Of a stretch of 64,000 bases of DNA, positions 1 to 12,006 are shown piece after piece (the first letter of the stretch is position 1; each line of letters starts with the position of its first letter). The translations under genes were made by a program, and so were the position numbers. The notes below the pieces were generated by a model. It ran no database searches. It was not told where the DNA came from and saw nothing but the letters and a program-made list of their open reading frames with translations. This DNA comes from Elymus sibiricus (lineage: Eukaryota > Streptophyta > Magnoliopsida > Poales > Poaceae), in the NCBI GenBank assembly GCA_039707655.1, contig CM077668.1, positions 399,555,630 to 399,619,629 on the forward strand, in the 5' to 3' direction.

Positions 1-45
1 ATTGGGGAGGAAGAAGGCAGCGCGCGGTTTATATAGCCCGAGCTT

Positions 46-240
46 TAGTCCCGGTTGGTGGCACCAACCGGGACTAAAGGCCCCCCTTTAGTCCCAGTCC
101 GAGCCACCAACCGGGACTAAAGGTGAATTTCACCAGCCCAAAGGGCGGGAAACCCAACCCTTTAGTCCCGATTGGTGGCTCGGACCGGGACTAAAGGGGG
201 GCCTTTAGTCTCGGTTGGTGGCTCCAACCGGGACTAAAGG
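46..240. repeat. Internal array of TTTAGTCCCGG inverted motifs (CACTA-1)
   Basis: Several head-to-head copies of the motif CTTTAGTCCCGGTTGGTGGC and its reverse complement form short hairpins. The same array occurs at 51155-51355 in CACTA-2, between its two major genes. A further pair lies near 495-528. In En/Spm elements such motifs bind the element's own proteins; that role here is inferred. Confidence 0.8.
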
Positions 241-880
241 GTTGGTCCTGGCGTGGTGGAAGTTTAGTCCCACCTCGCCAAGCGAGAGGCGCTCGCACCT
301 GTTTATAAGCCCCGCTGCTATAGCCGTCTCGAGCTCCTCTCTAAAGCAGGCAGTACATGCCTACCGTTCTCTCTGCCCTGTGGGGCGGCCCTGCGGGCCT
401 GCATCCTGGCCCATATATAGTTGGGTTTCTAGTCGTATGCAGGCCGTAGTGGCCTAGTAGGCGGGCATTTTTTATATTTTTTGCACATACTTTTTAGTCC
501 CGGTTGGTGGCTCCAACCGGGACTAAAGGTCTTTTCCAGTTTTTTTTGTTTTTTGCTTTATTTTTTTTCTTTTGTTTCTACTTACAGCCAAATATTTAGA
601 GTTTTTGAGTGAATATTTTTGGTTTAGGTCACAAAAATTATAAACCTTCTGTTAGTGCCAGTAGTTTTCAAATTTGAATAGTTTAAATTTGAATTCTTTG
701 AAATTTGTGTGAATCACTAGTTTGTGAATAACTTTACTTTAAAAATAGATTTTTGAGTGATTCTTTTTCTTGCTGTTTAATATTAGTGTGTTTTATCAGT
801 ATGTTCAATTTTGTAATTTTTAGGTTATTTAAATAGGTGTTTTAATCAAAAACAGATTATGTTTAGCTCTTTTAGTTTTA
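241..880. other. CACTA-1 non-coding spacer
   Basis: No convincing gene. Bases 255-460 match the 51365-51570 segment of CACTA-2, including a shared TAGTCCCACCTCGCCAAGCG stretch. The rest is AT-rich and I recognise nothing in it. Confidence 0.5.
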
Positions 881-1592
881 TAGCTCAAAAAAATCATTAA
901 ATGCATGAAAAATAGCGAATGAAGTCAGAAAGGGTTGAAAATTTATGATGTGGCTTTGAATAGTGCATGTTGAATGCACAAAAAGTCTAGAGTTAAAATA
1001 AGTTTAAAAAAATGAAATGCCTTTGTAACAGATGACTTTTCGTCCGAAACCCTGATACTTCGAAAGAGATTGTCCAGTTTGTACACGAAGTGCATCCAGT
1101 TTTTGCCGTAACCCTCTCAACTTTTTAGCACATGCTATGTGGGTGAAAAGATGATACCATGCCAAGTTTCAACCTTTTCAGAGTTCATTTGTAGTGCTTT
1201 TCAATTTCAGGGTCATTTAGCTCAAAAAAAAATCAATAAATGCATGAAAAATAGCAAATGAAGTCAGAAAGGGTTGAAAATTGATGACGTGGCTTTGAAT
1301 GGTGCATATTGAACGCACAAAAAGTCTGGAGTTAAAATAAGTTTAAAAAAATAAAATACCTTTGTAACAGATGAGTTTTCGTCCGAAACCTTGATACTTC
1401 GAAAGAGATTGTCCAGTTTGTACACGAAGTGCATCCAGTTTTTGCCGTAACCCTCTCAACTTTTTAGCACATGCTATGTGGTTGAAATGATGATACCATG
1501 CCAAGTTTCAACCTTTTCAGAGTTCATTTGTAGTGCTTTTCAATTTCAGGGTCATTTAGCTCGAAAAAAATCAATAAATGCATGAAAAATAG
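881..1592. repeat. Tandem duplication, ~338 bp unit, two copies plus a partial third
   Basis: Units start at 881, 1218 and 1557, each opening with TAGCTCAAAAAAA or a close variant. They share long near-identical stretches, for example the segment with TTTCGTCCGAAACC. The array lies just 3' of the TNP2 gene. The equivalent place in CACTA-2 carries an unrelated tandem repeat. Confidence 0.85.
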
Positions 1593-4500
1593 CGTTCCTT
1601 CGCGTTTCAAGTGCCAAAACACATATATATATACCCTAACTATTACAAAGATTCCCTCCGGTTTGTCCGAAGTGGCACTTTCCTGCTATAAGTCCGGAAA
1701 CTCACACTATAGAGAAAGTGATGGCGGTGAAGCCGGTCACATCCCAGAGTGGGATCTTGGGGTATAAAACTATTTCTTCGCATGTGTCCCTTGCTTATTG
1801 CGTTGTAACCATGGATAATCTTCATCATTTAACAGGATGCTTGCGTCAGTCTTCACTCTGAAGGGAGAAATTTCATGAAACTTTTCATAATCTTCTGACA
1901 TGTCTGTCTTGTCCTCCACTCCCACGATGTTTCTTTTCCTTGAAAGAACTATGTGGCGGTTTGGCTCATCGTATGATGTATTCGCTTCCTTATCTTTTCT
2001 TTTTCTCGGTTTGGTAGACATGTCCTTCACATAGAAAACCTGCGCCACATCATTGGCTAGGACGAATGGTTCGTCTGTGTACCCAAGATTGTTGAGATCC
2101 ACTGTTGTCATTCCGTACTGCGGGTCTACCTGTACCCCGCCTCCTGACAGATTGACCCATTTGCACCGAAACAAAGGGACCTTAAAATCACGTCCATAGT
2201 CAAGTTCCCATATGTCCTGTATGTAACCATAATATGTGTCCTTTGCCCTATTGGTGTTTGCTGCATCAAAGCGGACACCACTGTTTTGGTTGGTGCTCTT
2301 TTTATCTTGGGCGATCATGTAAAATGTATTCCCATTCATCTCGTACCCTTGGAAAGTCAATACAGTCAAAGATGGTGTCCTGGCCAACAAGTACAGCTCA
2401 TCTCCAACAGTGGTGTTACCCATGAGATGTGTTTGCAACCAACCGCCGAAAGTCCCCATGTGTTCACGTGTAATCCAGTCGTCAGACTGCTCCGGGTGTT
2501 TGGAGCGTAGAATATTCTTGTGTTCATTGATATACGGGGCCACCAAGGTAGAATTCTGTAGAACTGTGTAGTGTGCTTGCGCCCAAGAATGCCCGTCCCT
2601 ACATATTATTGAGTTCGGTCCTAGCGTGCCTTTTCCACCCAGTCTCCCCTCATGCCGCGATTCAGGAACACCAATCGGCTTAAGGTCAGGAATAAAGTCA
2701 ACACAAAACTCAATGACCTCTTCTGTTTGATGGCCCGTGGAGATGCTTCCTTCTGGCCAAGCACGGTTACGAACATATTTCTTTAAGACTCCCATGAACC
2801 TCTCAAAGGGGAACATATTGTGTAGAAATACAGGACCCAGAATTGCAATCTCGTCGACTAGGTGAACTAGGACGTGCGTCATAATATTGAAGAAGGATGG
2901 TGGGAACACCAACTCGAAACTGACAAGACATTGGACCAAATCATTCTGTAACCTTGGTAGGATTTCTGGATCGATTACCTTCTGAGAAATTGCATTGAGG
3001 AATGCACATAGCTTCACAATGGCTAATCGAACATTTTCTGGTAAAAGCCCCCTCAATGCAACCGGAAGCAGTTGCGTCATAATCACGTGGCAGTCATGAG
3101 ACTTTAGGTTCTGGAATTTTTTCTCTGCCATATTTATTATTCCCTTTATATTCGACGAGAAGCCATACATGACCTTGATACTGAGCAGGCATTCAAAAAA
3201 GATTTCCTTCTCTGCTTTGGTAAGAGCGTAGGTGGCAGGACCTTGATACTGCTTTGGATGCATGCCGTCTTTTTCGTTCATACATTGCTGGTCCTCCCGT
3301 GCCTCCGGTGTATCTTTGGTCTTCCCATACACGCCCAAGAAGCCTAGCAGGTTCACGCAAAGATTCTTCGTCACGTGCATCACGTCGATTGCAGAGCGGA
3401 CCTCTAGGTCTTTCCAATAGGGTAGGTCCCAAAATATAGATTTCTTCTTCCACATGGGTGCGTGTCCGTCAGCGTCATTCGGAACAGATTGTCCGCCAGG
3501 ACCCTTTCCAAAGATTACTTGTAAATCCTTGACCATATCAAGTATATCATCACCAGTACGGAGGACAGGCTTCTTCCGGTGATCTGCCTCACCTTTGAAA
3601 TGATTGCCTTTCTTTCTTAAGGCATGCTTGGTCGGAAGAAATCGACGATGTCCCAGGTACACATTCTTCTTACATTTATCCAAATATATACTTTCGGTCT
3701 CATCTAAACAGTGCGTGCATGCGTGGTATCCCTTGTTTGTCTGTCCTGAAAGGTTACTAAGAGCAGGCCAATCATTGATGGTTACAAACAGCAACGCTCG
3801 TAGGTCAAATTCCTGCTGTTTGTGCTCATCCCACACACGTACACCTTTTATGTCCCACAGCTGTAAAATTTCTTCAACTAATGGCCTTAGGTACACATCA
3901 ATGTCGTTGACGGGTTGCTTAGGGCCTTGGATGAGCACTGGCATCATAATGAACTTCCGCTTCATGCACAACCAAGGAGGAAGGTTATAGATACATAGAG
4001 TCACAGGTCAGGTGCTATGATTGCTGCTCTGCTCCCCAAAAGGATTAATGCCATCTGCACTTAAACCAAACCATAAGTTCCTTGCGTCACCTGCAAAGTC
4101 CAGCCACTTTCTCTCGATTTTTCTCCACTGCGACCCATCAGCGGGTACTCTCAACTTCCCGTCTTTCTTACGGTCTTCTTTGTGCCATCGCAACAACTTG
4201 GCATGCTCTTTCTTTCTGAACAGACGTTTCAACCGTGGTATTATAGGAGCATACCACATCACCTTGGCAGGAACCCTCTTCCTGGGGCGCTCACCCTCAA
4301 CATCACCAGGGTCATCTCGTCTGATCTTATACCGCAATGCACCGCATACCGGGCATGCATTCAAATTCTCGTACTCCTCACCGCGGTAGAGGATGCAGTC
4401 ATTAGGGCATGCATGTATCTTCTGCACCTCTAATCCTAGAGGGCAGAGAACCTTCTTTGCTTCGTACGTACTGTCAGGTAATTCGTTATCCTTTGGAAGC

Positions 4501-4748
4501 TTCTTCTTCATTATTTTCAGTAGCTTCCCAAATCCCTTGTCAGATACACCATTCTCTGCCTTCCATTGCAGCAATTCCAGTGCGGTACCGAGCTTTGTGT
4601 TGCCATCTTCGCAATTAGGGTACAACCCTTTTTTGTGATCCTCTAACATGCGATCGAACTTCAACTTCTCCCTTTCACTTTCGCATCCTCTCTGTGCATC
4701 AACAATGACCGAGCGAAGATCATTATCGGGCACATCTGGTGCCTCTTG

Positions 4749-6610
4749 TGTTGGGGAACGTTGCATGGGAAACAAAAATTTTCCTACGCACACACAAGAT
4801 CTATCCATGGTGATGAGCATCTACGAGAGGGAGAGTGAATCTACATACCCTTGTAGATCGCTAAGCGGAAGCGTTAATAAACGCGGTTGATGTAGTCGAA
4901 CGTCTTCGCGATCCAAATCGCCGAGCGTCCCGCGATCCAATCACGATCCTTCCGATCTAGTGCCGAACGGACGGCACCTCCGCGTTCAACACACGTACGG
5001 CTTGATGACGCCTTCACCTCCTCGATCCAGCGAGCGATGGTGAAGTAGTGGTTGAGTTCCAGCAGCACGACGGCGTGGTGATGGTGGTGAGGAACAATCT
5101 CTGCAGGGCTTCGCCAAGCACTACGGAGATTATGACGGAGGAACTAGAGGGTTAGGGTTGCCGCACACGGCTTGGGGAAATCTTAATGTATCCCGTGTGC
5201 TAGCCCTGCCCCTCTATTTATATGTTGAGCCTTGGGGTCTAAACTTGGAGTAAAAGTCTCTTCTAAGTCGGTTTTGCCCGCACAAGATCGGTTTGGCCCG
5301 CAGGAAAAGAGTCCAACTCGGATCCCTGCCGAACCGTGCACAGCCGCGCACAAGCGGTAGTACCGCTCACAAGCGGTAGTACCGCTTGGGCGGTAGTACC
5401 GCTTCACACAAGCGGTAGTACCGCTCGGGCGGTAGTACCGCTTCACACAAGCGGTAGTACCGCTTACGCGGCAGCAAAACTACTTTTTGCACTTTCCAAT
5501 ACCTTGTGGGCTTTTATCCCTTGGCCCATATAAAGTGTTCTCGCACCCGAACACTTCGGTAAACATCCGGAACCCCTTCCGGTGAACTCCGGAACTCTTC
5601 CGGAGATCAAAACACTATTATCACATATATCAATCTTTACCTCCGGACTCTTCCGGAGATCCTCGTCATGTCCGGGATCTTATCCGGGACTCCGAACAAC
5701 TTTCGGTCACCAACATAACAACTCAATTATACTAATCGTCACCAAACGTTAAGTGTGTAGACCCTGCGGGTTCGAGAACTATGTAGACATGACCGAGACA
5801 CCTCTACGGCCAATAACCAATAGAGGGACCTGGATGCCTATATTGGCTCCTACATATTCTACGAAGATCTTTTATCGGTCGAACCTCTATGTCAAGGATT
5901 CAGTTAATCCCGTATGCTGTTCCCTTTGTTCTTCGGTATGTTACTTGCCCGAGATTCGATCGTCGGTATCACTATACCTAGTTCAATCTCGTTACCGGCA
6001 AGTCTCTTTACTCGTTCCGTAATACAAGATCTCGTGGCTAACACTTTAGTCACATTGCTTGCAAGGCTCATTGTGATGTTGTATTACCGAGTGGGCCCTG
6101 AGATACCTCTCCGTCATACGGAGTAACAAATCCCAGTCTTGATCCATGCCAACCCAACAGACACCCTCGAAGATACCTGTAGAGCACCTTTATAGTCACC
6201 CAGTTACGTTGCGACGTTTGATACACACAAGGTATTCCTCCGGTGTCAGTGAGTTGCATGATCTCATGGTCAAAGGAACAGATACTTGACATGCAGAAAA
6301 CAATAGCAATAAACTGACACGATCAAATGCTACGTTTACAGTTTGGGTCTTGTCCATCACATCATTCTCCTAATGATGTGATCCCGTTATCAAATGACAT
6401 CTTATGTCCATGGCTAGGAAACCTTAACCATCTTTGATCAACAAGCTAGTCAACTAGAGGCTTACTAGGGACACAGTGTTGTCTATGTACCCACACATGT
6501 ATTTGAGTTTCCAATCAATACAATTATAGCATGGATAATAAACGATTATCATCAACAAGGAAATATAATAATAACCAATTTATTATTGCCTCTAGGGCAT
6601 ATTTCCAACA
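4749..6610 (-). mobile_element. Solo LTR of a BARE1/WIS/Angela-type Copia retrotransposon
   Basis: The sequence begins TGTTGGGGAACG and ends ATATTTCCAACA, so the LTR lies reversed (TGTTGGAAATATGCCCT start on the minus strand), 1862 bp. It is flanked by a perfect 5 bp TSD, TCTTG, at 4744-4748 and 6611-6615. No internal Copia sequence remains, so it arose by recombination between the two LTRs of a once-complete element. The paralogous site in CACTA-2 (55469-55473) is the empty site with one TCTTG. Confidence 0.95.
5354..5463. repeat. Six copies of the 13 bp palindrome GCGGTAGTACCGC inside the solo LTR
   Basis: Copies start at 5354, 5373, 5390, 5412, 5429 and 5451, each able to pair with itself or its neighbours. 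Spacers alternate between CTCACAA/TTCACACAA and short G-rich types, so the larger unit looks like a two-palindrome module. The 5' LTR at 34801-36553 has no such array. Confidence 0.9.
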
Positions 6611-6939
6611 TCTTGATCTTCAACTTCCCCCGTTGCAGTATCACCGTATTCAGGGAACATAGGATAGTTTTCATCATCCTCTTCTTCTTCGTTGTCTTCC
6701 ATCATAACCCCTCTTTCTCCGTGCTTGGTCCAAACATTATAGTGTGGCATGAAACCGCTCTTAAGCAGGTGGAAGTGAAGGGTTTTCGAGTCAGAGTAAT
6801 CCTTCGTATTCTCACAGACAGTACATGGACAATACATAAAACCATTCTGCTTGTTTGCATCAGCCACATCGAGAAAATTATGCAGGCCCGTAATGTAGTC
6901 GGAGGTGCGTCGGTCACCGTACATCCATTGCCGGTTCAT

Positions 6940-7657
6940 CTGCGTGCATTATATAATTAAGTATATCAAAAACCATTACAGAACATCATGAATAGAGAAA
7001 TAAACAAATTAATACAAGTTCATCATCACATTAAAACCAAAGTACAGTAGTGATCAAATGTTATTACTGAAAAAAAAATACATAAAGTTCATACATAGTT
7101 CTCATAGAACAACATACAGCTCTCTACACATGTGCAAACTAAGAAGTGCAAACTAAGAAGTTAATTTGAGCTCACCACGGTGGTGCCGGTGACGAGATCG
7201 GCGCGGGCGATCGACGGCGGTGAGGACGGGGACGGGGACGGGACGGCACCCTACACATGTGCAAACTAAGAAGTTAATTTGAGCTCAAATTGTCCATCTA
7301 AATCAAATAAACTCACACATACACTCCTCCACTAAAACCCACAAACCACACTACTTCTAGAGCATTTGAAATGAGCTAAACTAGCAGTGAGAGATGAAAG
7401 GATGAAGTTGCTAACCTTTTTAGAACACTTGGATAGTTGGTGCACCGCCAAACCTAGACAAATCTTCGGGAAAATGGAGCTTGGAGGTCGAGCTTGGAGG
7501 AAGAACAGAGGAGAAAGCTTAAGTGTAGCCCCGGCATTTCATCGAACACCTCATGTGCATATATAGACAAAAAAATAGAGTAGCCCACACCTCCACCCTT
7601 CTACGGCCAAAAAACAGAGGAGATGGGGGGGGGGGGCGTCGATATATATAGGCAAAA
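6940..7657. other. CACTA-1 5' leader region
   Basis: Region upstream of the TNP2 start, largely collinear with 55798-57055 of CACTA-2 but shorter. The two-exon membrane-protein gene present there (56025-56468) is missing here; the deletion lies near 7132. A G-tract occurs at 7625-7637. No gene seen. Confidence 0.6.
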
Positions 7658-7950
7658 CTTTAGTCCCGGTTTGTGTCTAAAACCGGGACTAATGGCCTAC
7701 CCTTTAGTCCCGGTTCCAGACACCAACCGGGACTAAAGGGGTTGCGCCAGGAGCGAGGCCCTTTAGTCCCGGTTGGTGGCTGGAACCGGGACTAAAGGTC
7801 CCAGCCGAACCGGGACTGGTGCCTGCCGAGGCCCGGCCGGCGTCCTGGCCGCTCGAACGGGGACTGATGCACGCATTAGTCCCGGTTCGTAAGTCGACCA
7901 GGACTGTTGCTCTGATTTGGCAAAAACCAATGCCCTGTTTTCTACTAGTG
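7658..7950 (-). repeat. Right subterminal repeats and terminus of CACTA-1
   Basis: At least five copies of TAGTCCCGGTT or its complement, mostly as inverted pairs, lead to the terminus TTTTCTACTAGTG ending at 7950. The arrangement matches 57055-57323 of CACTA-2. These are the expected transposase recognition sites. Confidence 0.9.
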
Positions 7951-8690
7951 TGACCATTTGACCGTCACTTTGAAAACTTCATAACAAATTCATACTAAAT
8001 CAGAAAAATTCAAATAAGATACCAAAATGTCCGGAAAAACATCACCTATATGTCAATGTCATTTGCATTCATGACAAAAGTGTTGGAAAGTGCCCATCCG
8101 AGTTTTAGCTCTTATGATACCAACATGAAAAGTAAAATCTGAAAAGTTTCAAAAAATTAAAAAAAAATTGTTGTCAAAGAATGACAAATGTTTTAAGTGC
8201 TTGCCAAGTTTCATCAGGGAATGACATTCGTGGAAGTCGTGGCAAAAAAACAATCTATTTTGGAGTGTTGATTGTTTTTTTTTGCCACTACTTCCACAAA
8301 TGTCATTCTCTTGTGAAACTTGGCAAACACTTAAAACATTTGTCATTCTTTGACACCAATTTTTTTTGAATTTTTTGAACTTTTTCAGATTTTATTGTTC
8401 ATGGTCGTATCATAAGAGCTAAAACTCGGATGGGCACTTTCCAACACTTTTGTCATGAATGCAAATGACATTGACATATATGTTATGTTTTTCCGAACAT
8501 TTTGGTATCTTATTTGCAATTTTCTGATTTAGTATGAATTTATTATGAAGTTTTCAAAGTGACGGTCAAACGGTCAAAGGGAAAAAGCATAAGAGGAGCG
8601 AAGTGACTTGGACAGAACCGATGCCTTTTGGAAATTAGGGGTAAAATTGCCGAGTGGGACACAACTAGGGGCATAAAACTAATTATCCCA
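7951..8690. mobile_element. Large hairpin (foldback) MITE, left arm interrupted by CACTA-1
   Basis: Two arms of about 300 bp are inverted around a centre near 8263: GACCGTCACTTTGAAAAC at 7960 pairs with GTTTTCAAAGTGACGGTC near 8552-8569. The right arm continues outward to about 8690 (AATTATCCCA). Its left-arm partner must lie beyond CACTA-1, outside the window. No coding capacity. A Mutator-derived MITE is likely by analogy with 17514-18458, but no TSD can be checked here. Confidence 0.75.
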
Positions 8691-10029
8691 AAAGTCTATA
8701 GAGGGTGCGCCTAGACCCAAGAAATAAAAATCCTCATCTCGTTGGTCCCTATTTACTGACACTCACGTATTTCAAGGTTTAACTTTGACTACCAGTTTGA
8801 CCAACGATGTATAGTTTTTATGACATGTGATTAATATATTAATTACTGATTAATTTAATGGTCAAAGTTTAATCACGAAAAATGAGGCTCCATGTAAATA
8901 TAGATGAAGGGAGTATTTAAAATAATCACGTGTGTTATCTCATTTTATACATCCTTGTAAGTTCCATTGATTAATAAAAGAAGCATGCATTCTGAATGAA
9001 TAATAGCCCCACCCCTCAAAATGATGAGATGAAAGAGGGATGTCCACCTCTCGGCAAGAAAAAGTATTTTTGAGTTGCAAAATAGGTAGACATAAAAATA
9101 TCGAGCTAGTCTGGAACACACTACCGTAAATGAAGAATGAAGCAACCTTTTCGAAGCCGTTGATTTATCTTAATTAAATCACATGAATTACAAAGTTAGA
9201 TTTCCAAATGGTTGATTAAATGAGTTGTCAACTGACTGCCTTAGACTCAACATTGATTGGGTAAGAAGTTTAGTGTGTTTATGATGTCACGTAGGTTAAA
9301 CATAAGCGTTTGTAGCAAGTAAATAATATGGCAATGAAGAGTAGTGCATCTTTAGCTATCAATTTGTCGCACCACAGGGTCGTCGTCAATCCATTCCTAG
9401 CTGTGAGCACACCATTTGCCACTTGTTCTAGGAATCTCTCTACCCTCCCCTAATTGTAGCAAGCTTGTGTTTTCTTGTATCAAACATATAGCCTCATTAT
9501 TTTGACATATTGTGACAAGTTTGTTCTACTTAACTAATAAATCTGCTGGCGATTTCTTATACCATGTTGAACTGTGTGTTCTCCATAGTCCAAACTACCA
9601 TTGCCATTCCAACCACCACAAGAATTTTTTAGCTTGTTTGATTGCTAAAACAAGAATGAGCCCACATTCCGACAAATGTGATCGACTGTGTCTAGATTTG
9701 ATGCTAATCCATACATAGAACAAGTAAATTAGGTTATTGATTCAATGCTATTAAAATATGGGGATCCCTTTGATCCCTTGTCGTCGTTTACTAGATAATA
9801 GTTCTTCTGTTTATTATTTGTAGAGATACTTTGAATACTCCAAGCAACACAGTCAAATTAGGAGCAAAAGAGTCTGATGAAACACAAGGCATCTCTATGT
9901 TTTAGGATTTTCATTAGTTTCTAGTGGATTCGAATCCTTAGCATTTCTTGATAGGATAGTTTTTCCAAATTTTTGTCAAATGCATCCAGATTTCCCTCGA
10001 TTTCGGCCTCCTTTCGCTCATAGTAATAT
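8691..10029. other. AT-rich intergenic DNA
   Basis: No coding exon recognised. Bases ~8745-8920 end in GAAGGGAGTA and contain TGGTCAAAGTTTAA, suggesting a decayed Stowaway-like MITE. Nothing else is identifiable. Confidence 0.4.
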
Positions 10030-11035
10030 AAAAAAGCAAGAAAAGTAAAAACATAGGAATTGGGTAGGAACGCATGCGTAAAATAGAAGATTGGAAAGCA
10101 TAGGAATTTTGCATTCTTGGGTGTTTGGTTCACATAAATAGGAAAAACACCAAAATTCAAATAGATAGAGTCAAACCACATGAAAATGTATAATTCACAT
10201 GTTATTATACCACTAAGGATCTGAGGCCTGTTTTTTAGCACATAGGAATTTGAAAAAGATGTCCAAGTGAATTGGAAGATTACTGTGTTTTTCTTGAAAT
10301 TAAGACTAACGGTTTTTTGTTCCTTTGTTACATTCCTTTGAGCCAAAGGCTTGAATAGTGCCACCATAGGAAATTTTCCTATCCTATGTGTTTCTTCATT
10401 TTCCTTTAATTCAAAGGGGACATTCATAGGAAAGGAACCTGAGCTCAATATTTAGGGCCTCTTTGATTCTCGGGAATTTTGAAACGCATGAACAAGAAAA
10501 ATACAGGACTGGAGTGGCATGCCCACTTAAATCCTATAGGATACCAGAGAGTGTTTGATGTCACATGAAAAAAAGTAATTGTAACAGGAGTTTGAAGTGG
10601 ATAGGACTTTCCCAATGCTCCACTGTGTACATGTGTTAAGAGTGCCACATAAGAGAAATTCTGACTTGGCAAAGCAATTAAGGAGGATAGAGAGCACTTC
10701 GGTAACCCGAGGAAGAACCAATGCCAAAGACGTGGACCTATGAAAGATAACTATGCATGGGGAAGTTTGGTTTCTATAACAATCAAATCAATAAAGCTTA
10801 GCTACAGGAAGCTAAGCACCTATGCATTGCGGAGTTTTGTTGCTCAACCCTTCCATATACTTAGCACCTAATCTAAACACCTATGCATAGGGAGATGACT
10901 TAGGGTTCCTATGAAATGCAACACAAATATTTCCTTAGGAAAAATCCTATAGGATCCAATCCTACGAATCAAACGACCAACATGGTGTTTTAAAAAAATC
11001 TAATCCTCTTAAAATCCTACGATCTAAGGAGCCCT
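10030..11035. mobile_element. Degenerate Tourist/hAT-like MITE derivatives
   Basis: Several segments repeat the CATAGGAAT, AAATCCTATAGGAT and GGGCCTCTTTGATTC motifs seen in the complete MITE at 34083-34443. A left end GGGCCTCTTTGATTC lies near 10455 after TTTA, and GAATCAAACGACCAACATGG lies near 10966. Boundaries are unclear and at least two copies may overlap. Confidence 0.4.
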
Positions 11036-11255
11036 TTGTTATTTTGCTTGTAGAAGCCCAATCCGCCCACAATCAATATTCTTTTGAGGGAAACATCAAG
11101 ACTCTGCTTCGTATTGTTTATTGATTTCCAAATAAATATTACAGGCAAGAGTTTTATAGTTAAACCAAAAAAAATCTCTACAATAATAGAAACAAAAGTA
11201 AAAGAAAGACAATACGAGTACAACAACGGACCTTCTCAGAGGCCCTCTATCTAGT

Positions 11256-11626
11256 AAGAGCAAGTATAATAAGATGATGTAAGCAGGCTATAAGAATTAT
11301 AATATTATATTTTCACTGAGTTGAATGAGAGAGAAGAGGAGAGAGATGGGAAGCGGTCTGTAGATTAGAGCAAGTATAATAACGTGATGCAAGAAGTTAT
11401 AAGGATTTAAATAATATATTTTTGCTGAGTTAGAGGAGAGAGAAGAGGAGAAAGAAGAGAAGCGGGATGTAGATTAACAACTAGCTGCAACACGTGCTCA
11501 TAGAATTTTTTTGAGAGTGTAAGGTGGGCCATAGTAGTCTATATTTATAGCTAACTAATACTGACTATAGATGACATGACAACAACATACATCCTGCAAT
11601 CATCTATAGTATTAACCGCTTTTTTT
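11256..11626. repeat. MITE-like duplicated segment
   Basis: AGAGCAAGTATAATAA occurs near 11258 and again near 11368, each followed by a similar GAGAGAAGAGGAGA tract, so a ~110 bp unit is duplicated. It resembles grass Tourist-type MITE ends, but no inverted partner was found. Confidence 0.4.
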
Positions 11627-12006
11627 GACTAGTGCAGAAAAGCCTAACTATGGCGTGGAAAAAAGTGCCTTGCTGGCGTGGGAGCCTAACGCCACCAATA
11701 TGATGCCGGTGTTAAAAAATAGTGGTGGCGTTGGTGCCCACGTCAGCAGTAATTTAGGTGCCCGTGGCGTGAAAAAATATATTTGCACCACCATATAGCA
11801 TTTTGCATCTCGATCACATAGATAATTATATAGACTAGCAGCGGCACAATGGCCAAACATAGGTAATTATATAGTTTAGATATCGGACAATCATCGATCC
11901 CACAAACAACTCTAGGTAGTAATTAGTCAGTGTCAACATGCAGTGCAAGCGAACTAATATTTAATAACCAGTTTACTTAATACTTAGCCCAATCACACAC
12001 ATTCTT

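Larger units (their letters stand above)
1770..6939 (-). pseudogene. TNP2-type CACTA transposase gene, split by a solo LTR (CACTA-1)
   Basis: Would encode the cut-and-paste transposase that acts on CACTA ends in the nucleus. It reads right to left. The ATG at 6937-6939 opens an N-terminal zinc-binding-like transposase-associated domain (Transpos_assoc type, CPCTVC motif, HxH and WTKHGE) and an acidic stretch. The solo LTR (4749-6610) then interrupts it, and the main body runs 4743-1770: the Transposase_21/TNP2 core, a DUF4218-like segment (around HDCHVIMTQLLPVALRG) and a C-terminal DUF4216-like segment (around FRCKWVNLSGGGVQVD). Besides the LTR, an in-frame TGA at 4005-4007 replaces a Cys codon that CACTA-2 retains. 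Downstream of that TGA the frame stays open for over 740 codons to the stop at 1770-1772, so decay is limited. The protein cannot be made in one piece. Family assignment is firm; subdomain borders are approximate. Confidence 0.9.
1..7950 (-). mobile_element. CACTA-1: En/Spm-type DNA transposon, right part
   Basis: The right terminus at 7932-7950 reads, on the minus strand, as a CACTAGTAGAAAACAGGGC-type end. It is followed inward by paired TTTAGTCCCGG subterminal repeats, and the element encodes a TNP2-type transposase on the minus strand. No left terminus is visible before base 1. In the homologous CACTA-2 the array corresponding to 46-240 is internal and lies between two genes, so CACTA-1 most likely continues left of the window. 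The flank right of 7950 begins with an arm of a hairpin element that CACTA-1 interrupts. Confidence 0.9.

Noticed and set aside
9921..10448. 175-codon minus-strand frame
   Set aside because: Lies in degenerate MITE sequence, has no recognisable domain and is repeated in part elsewhere as MITE motifs.
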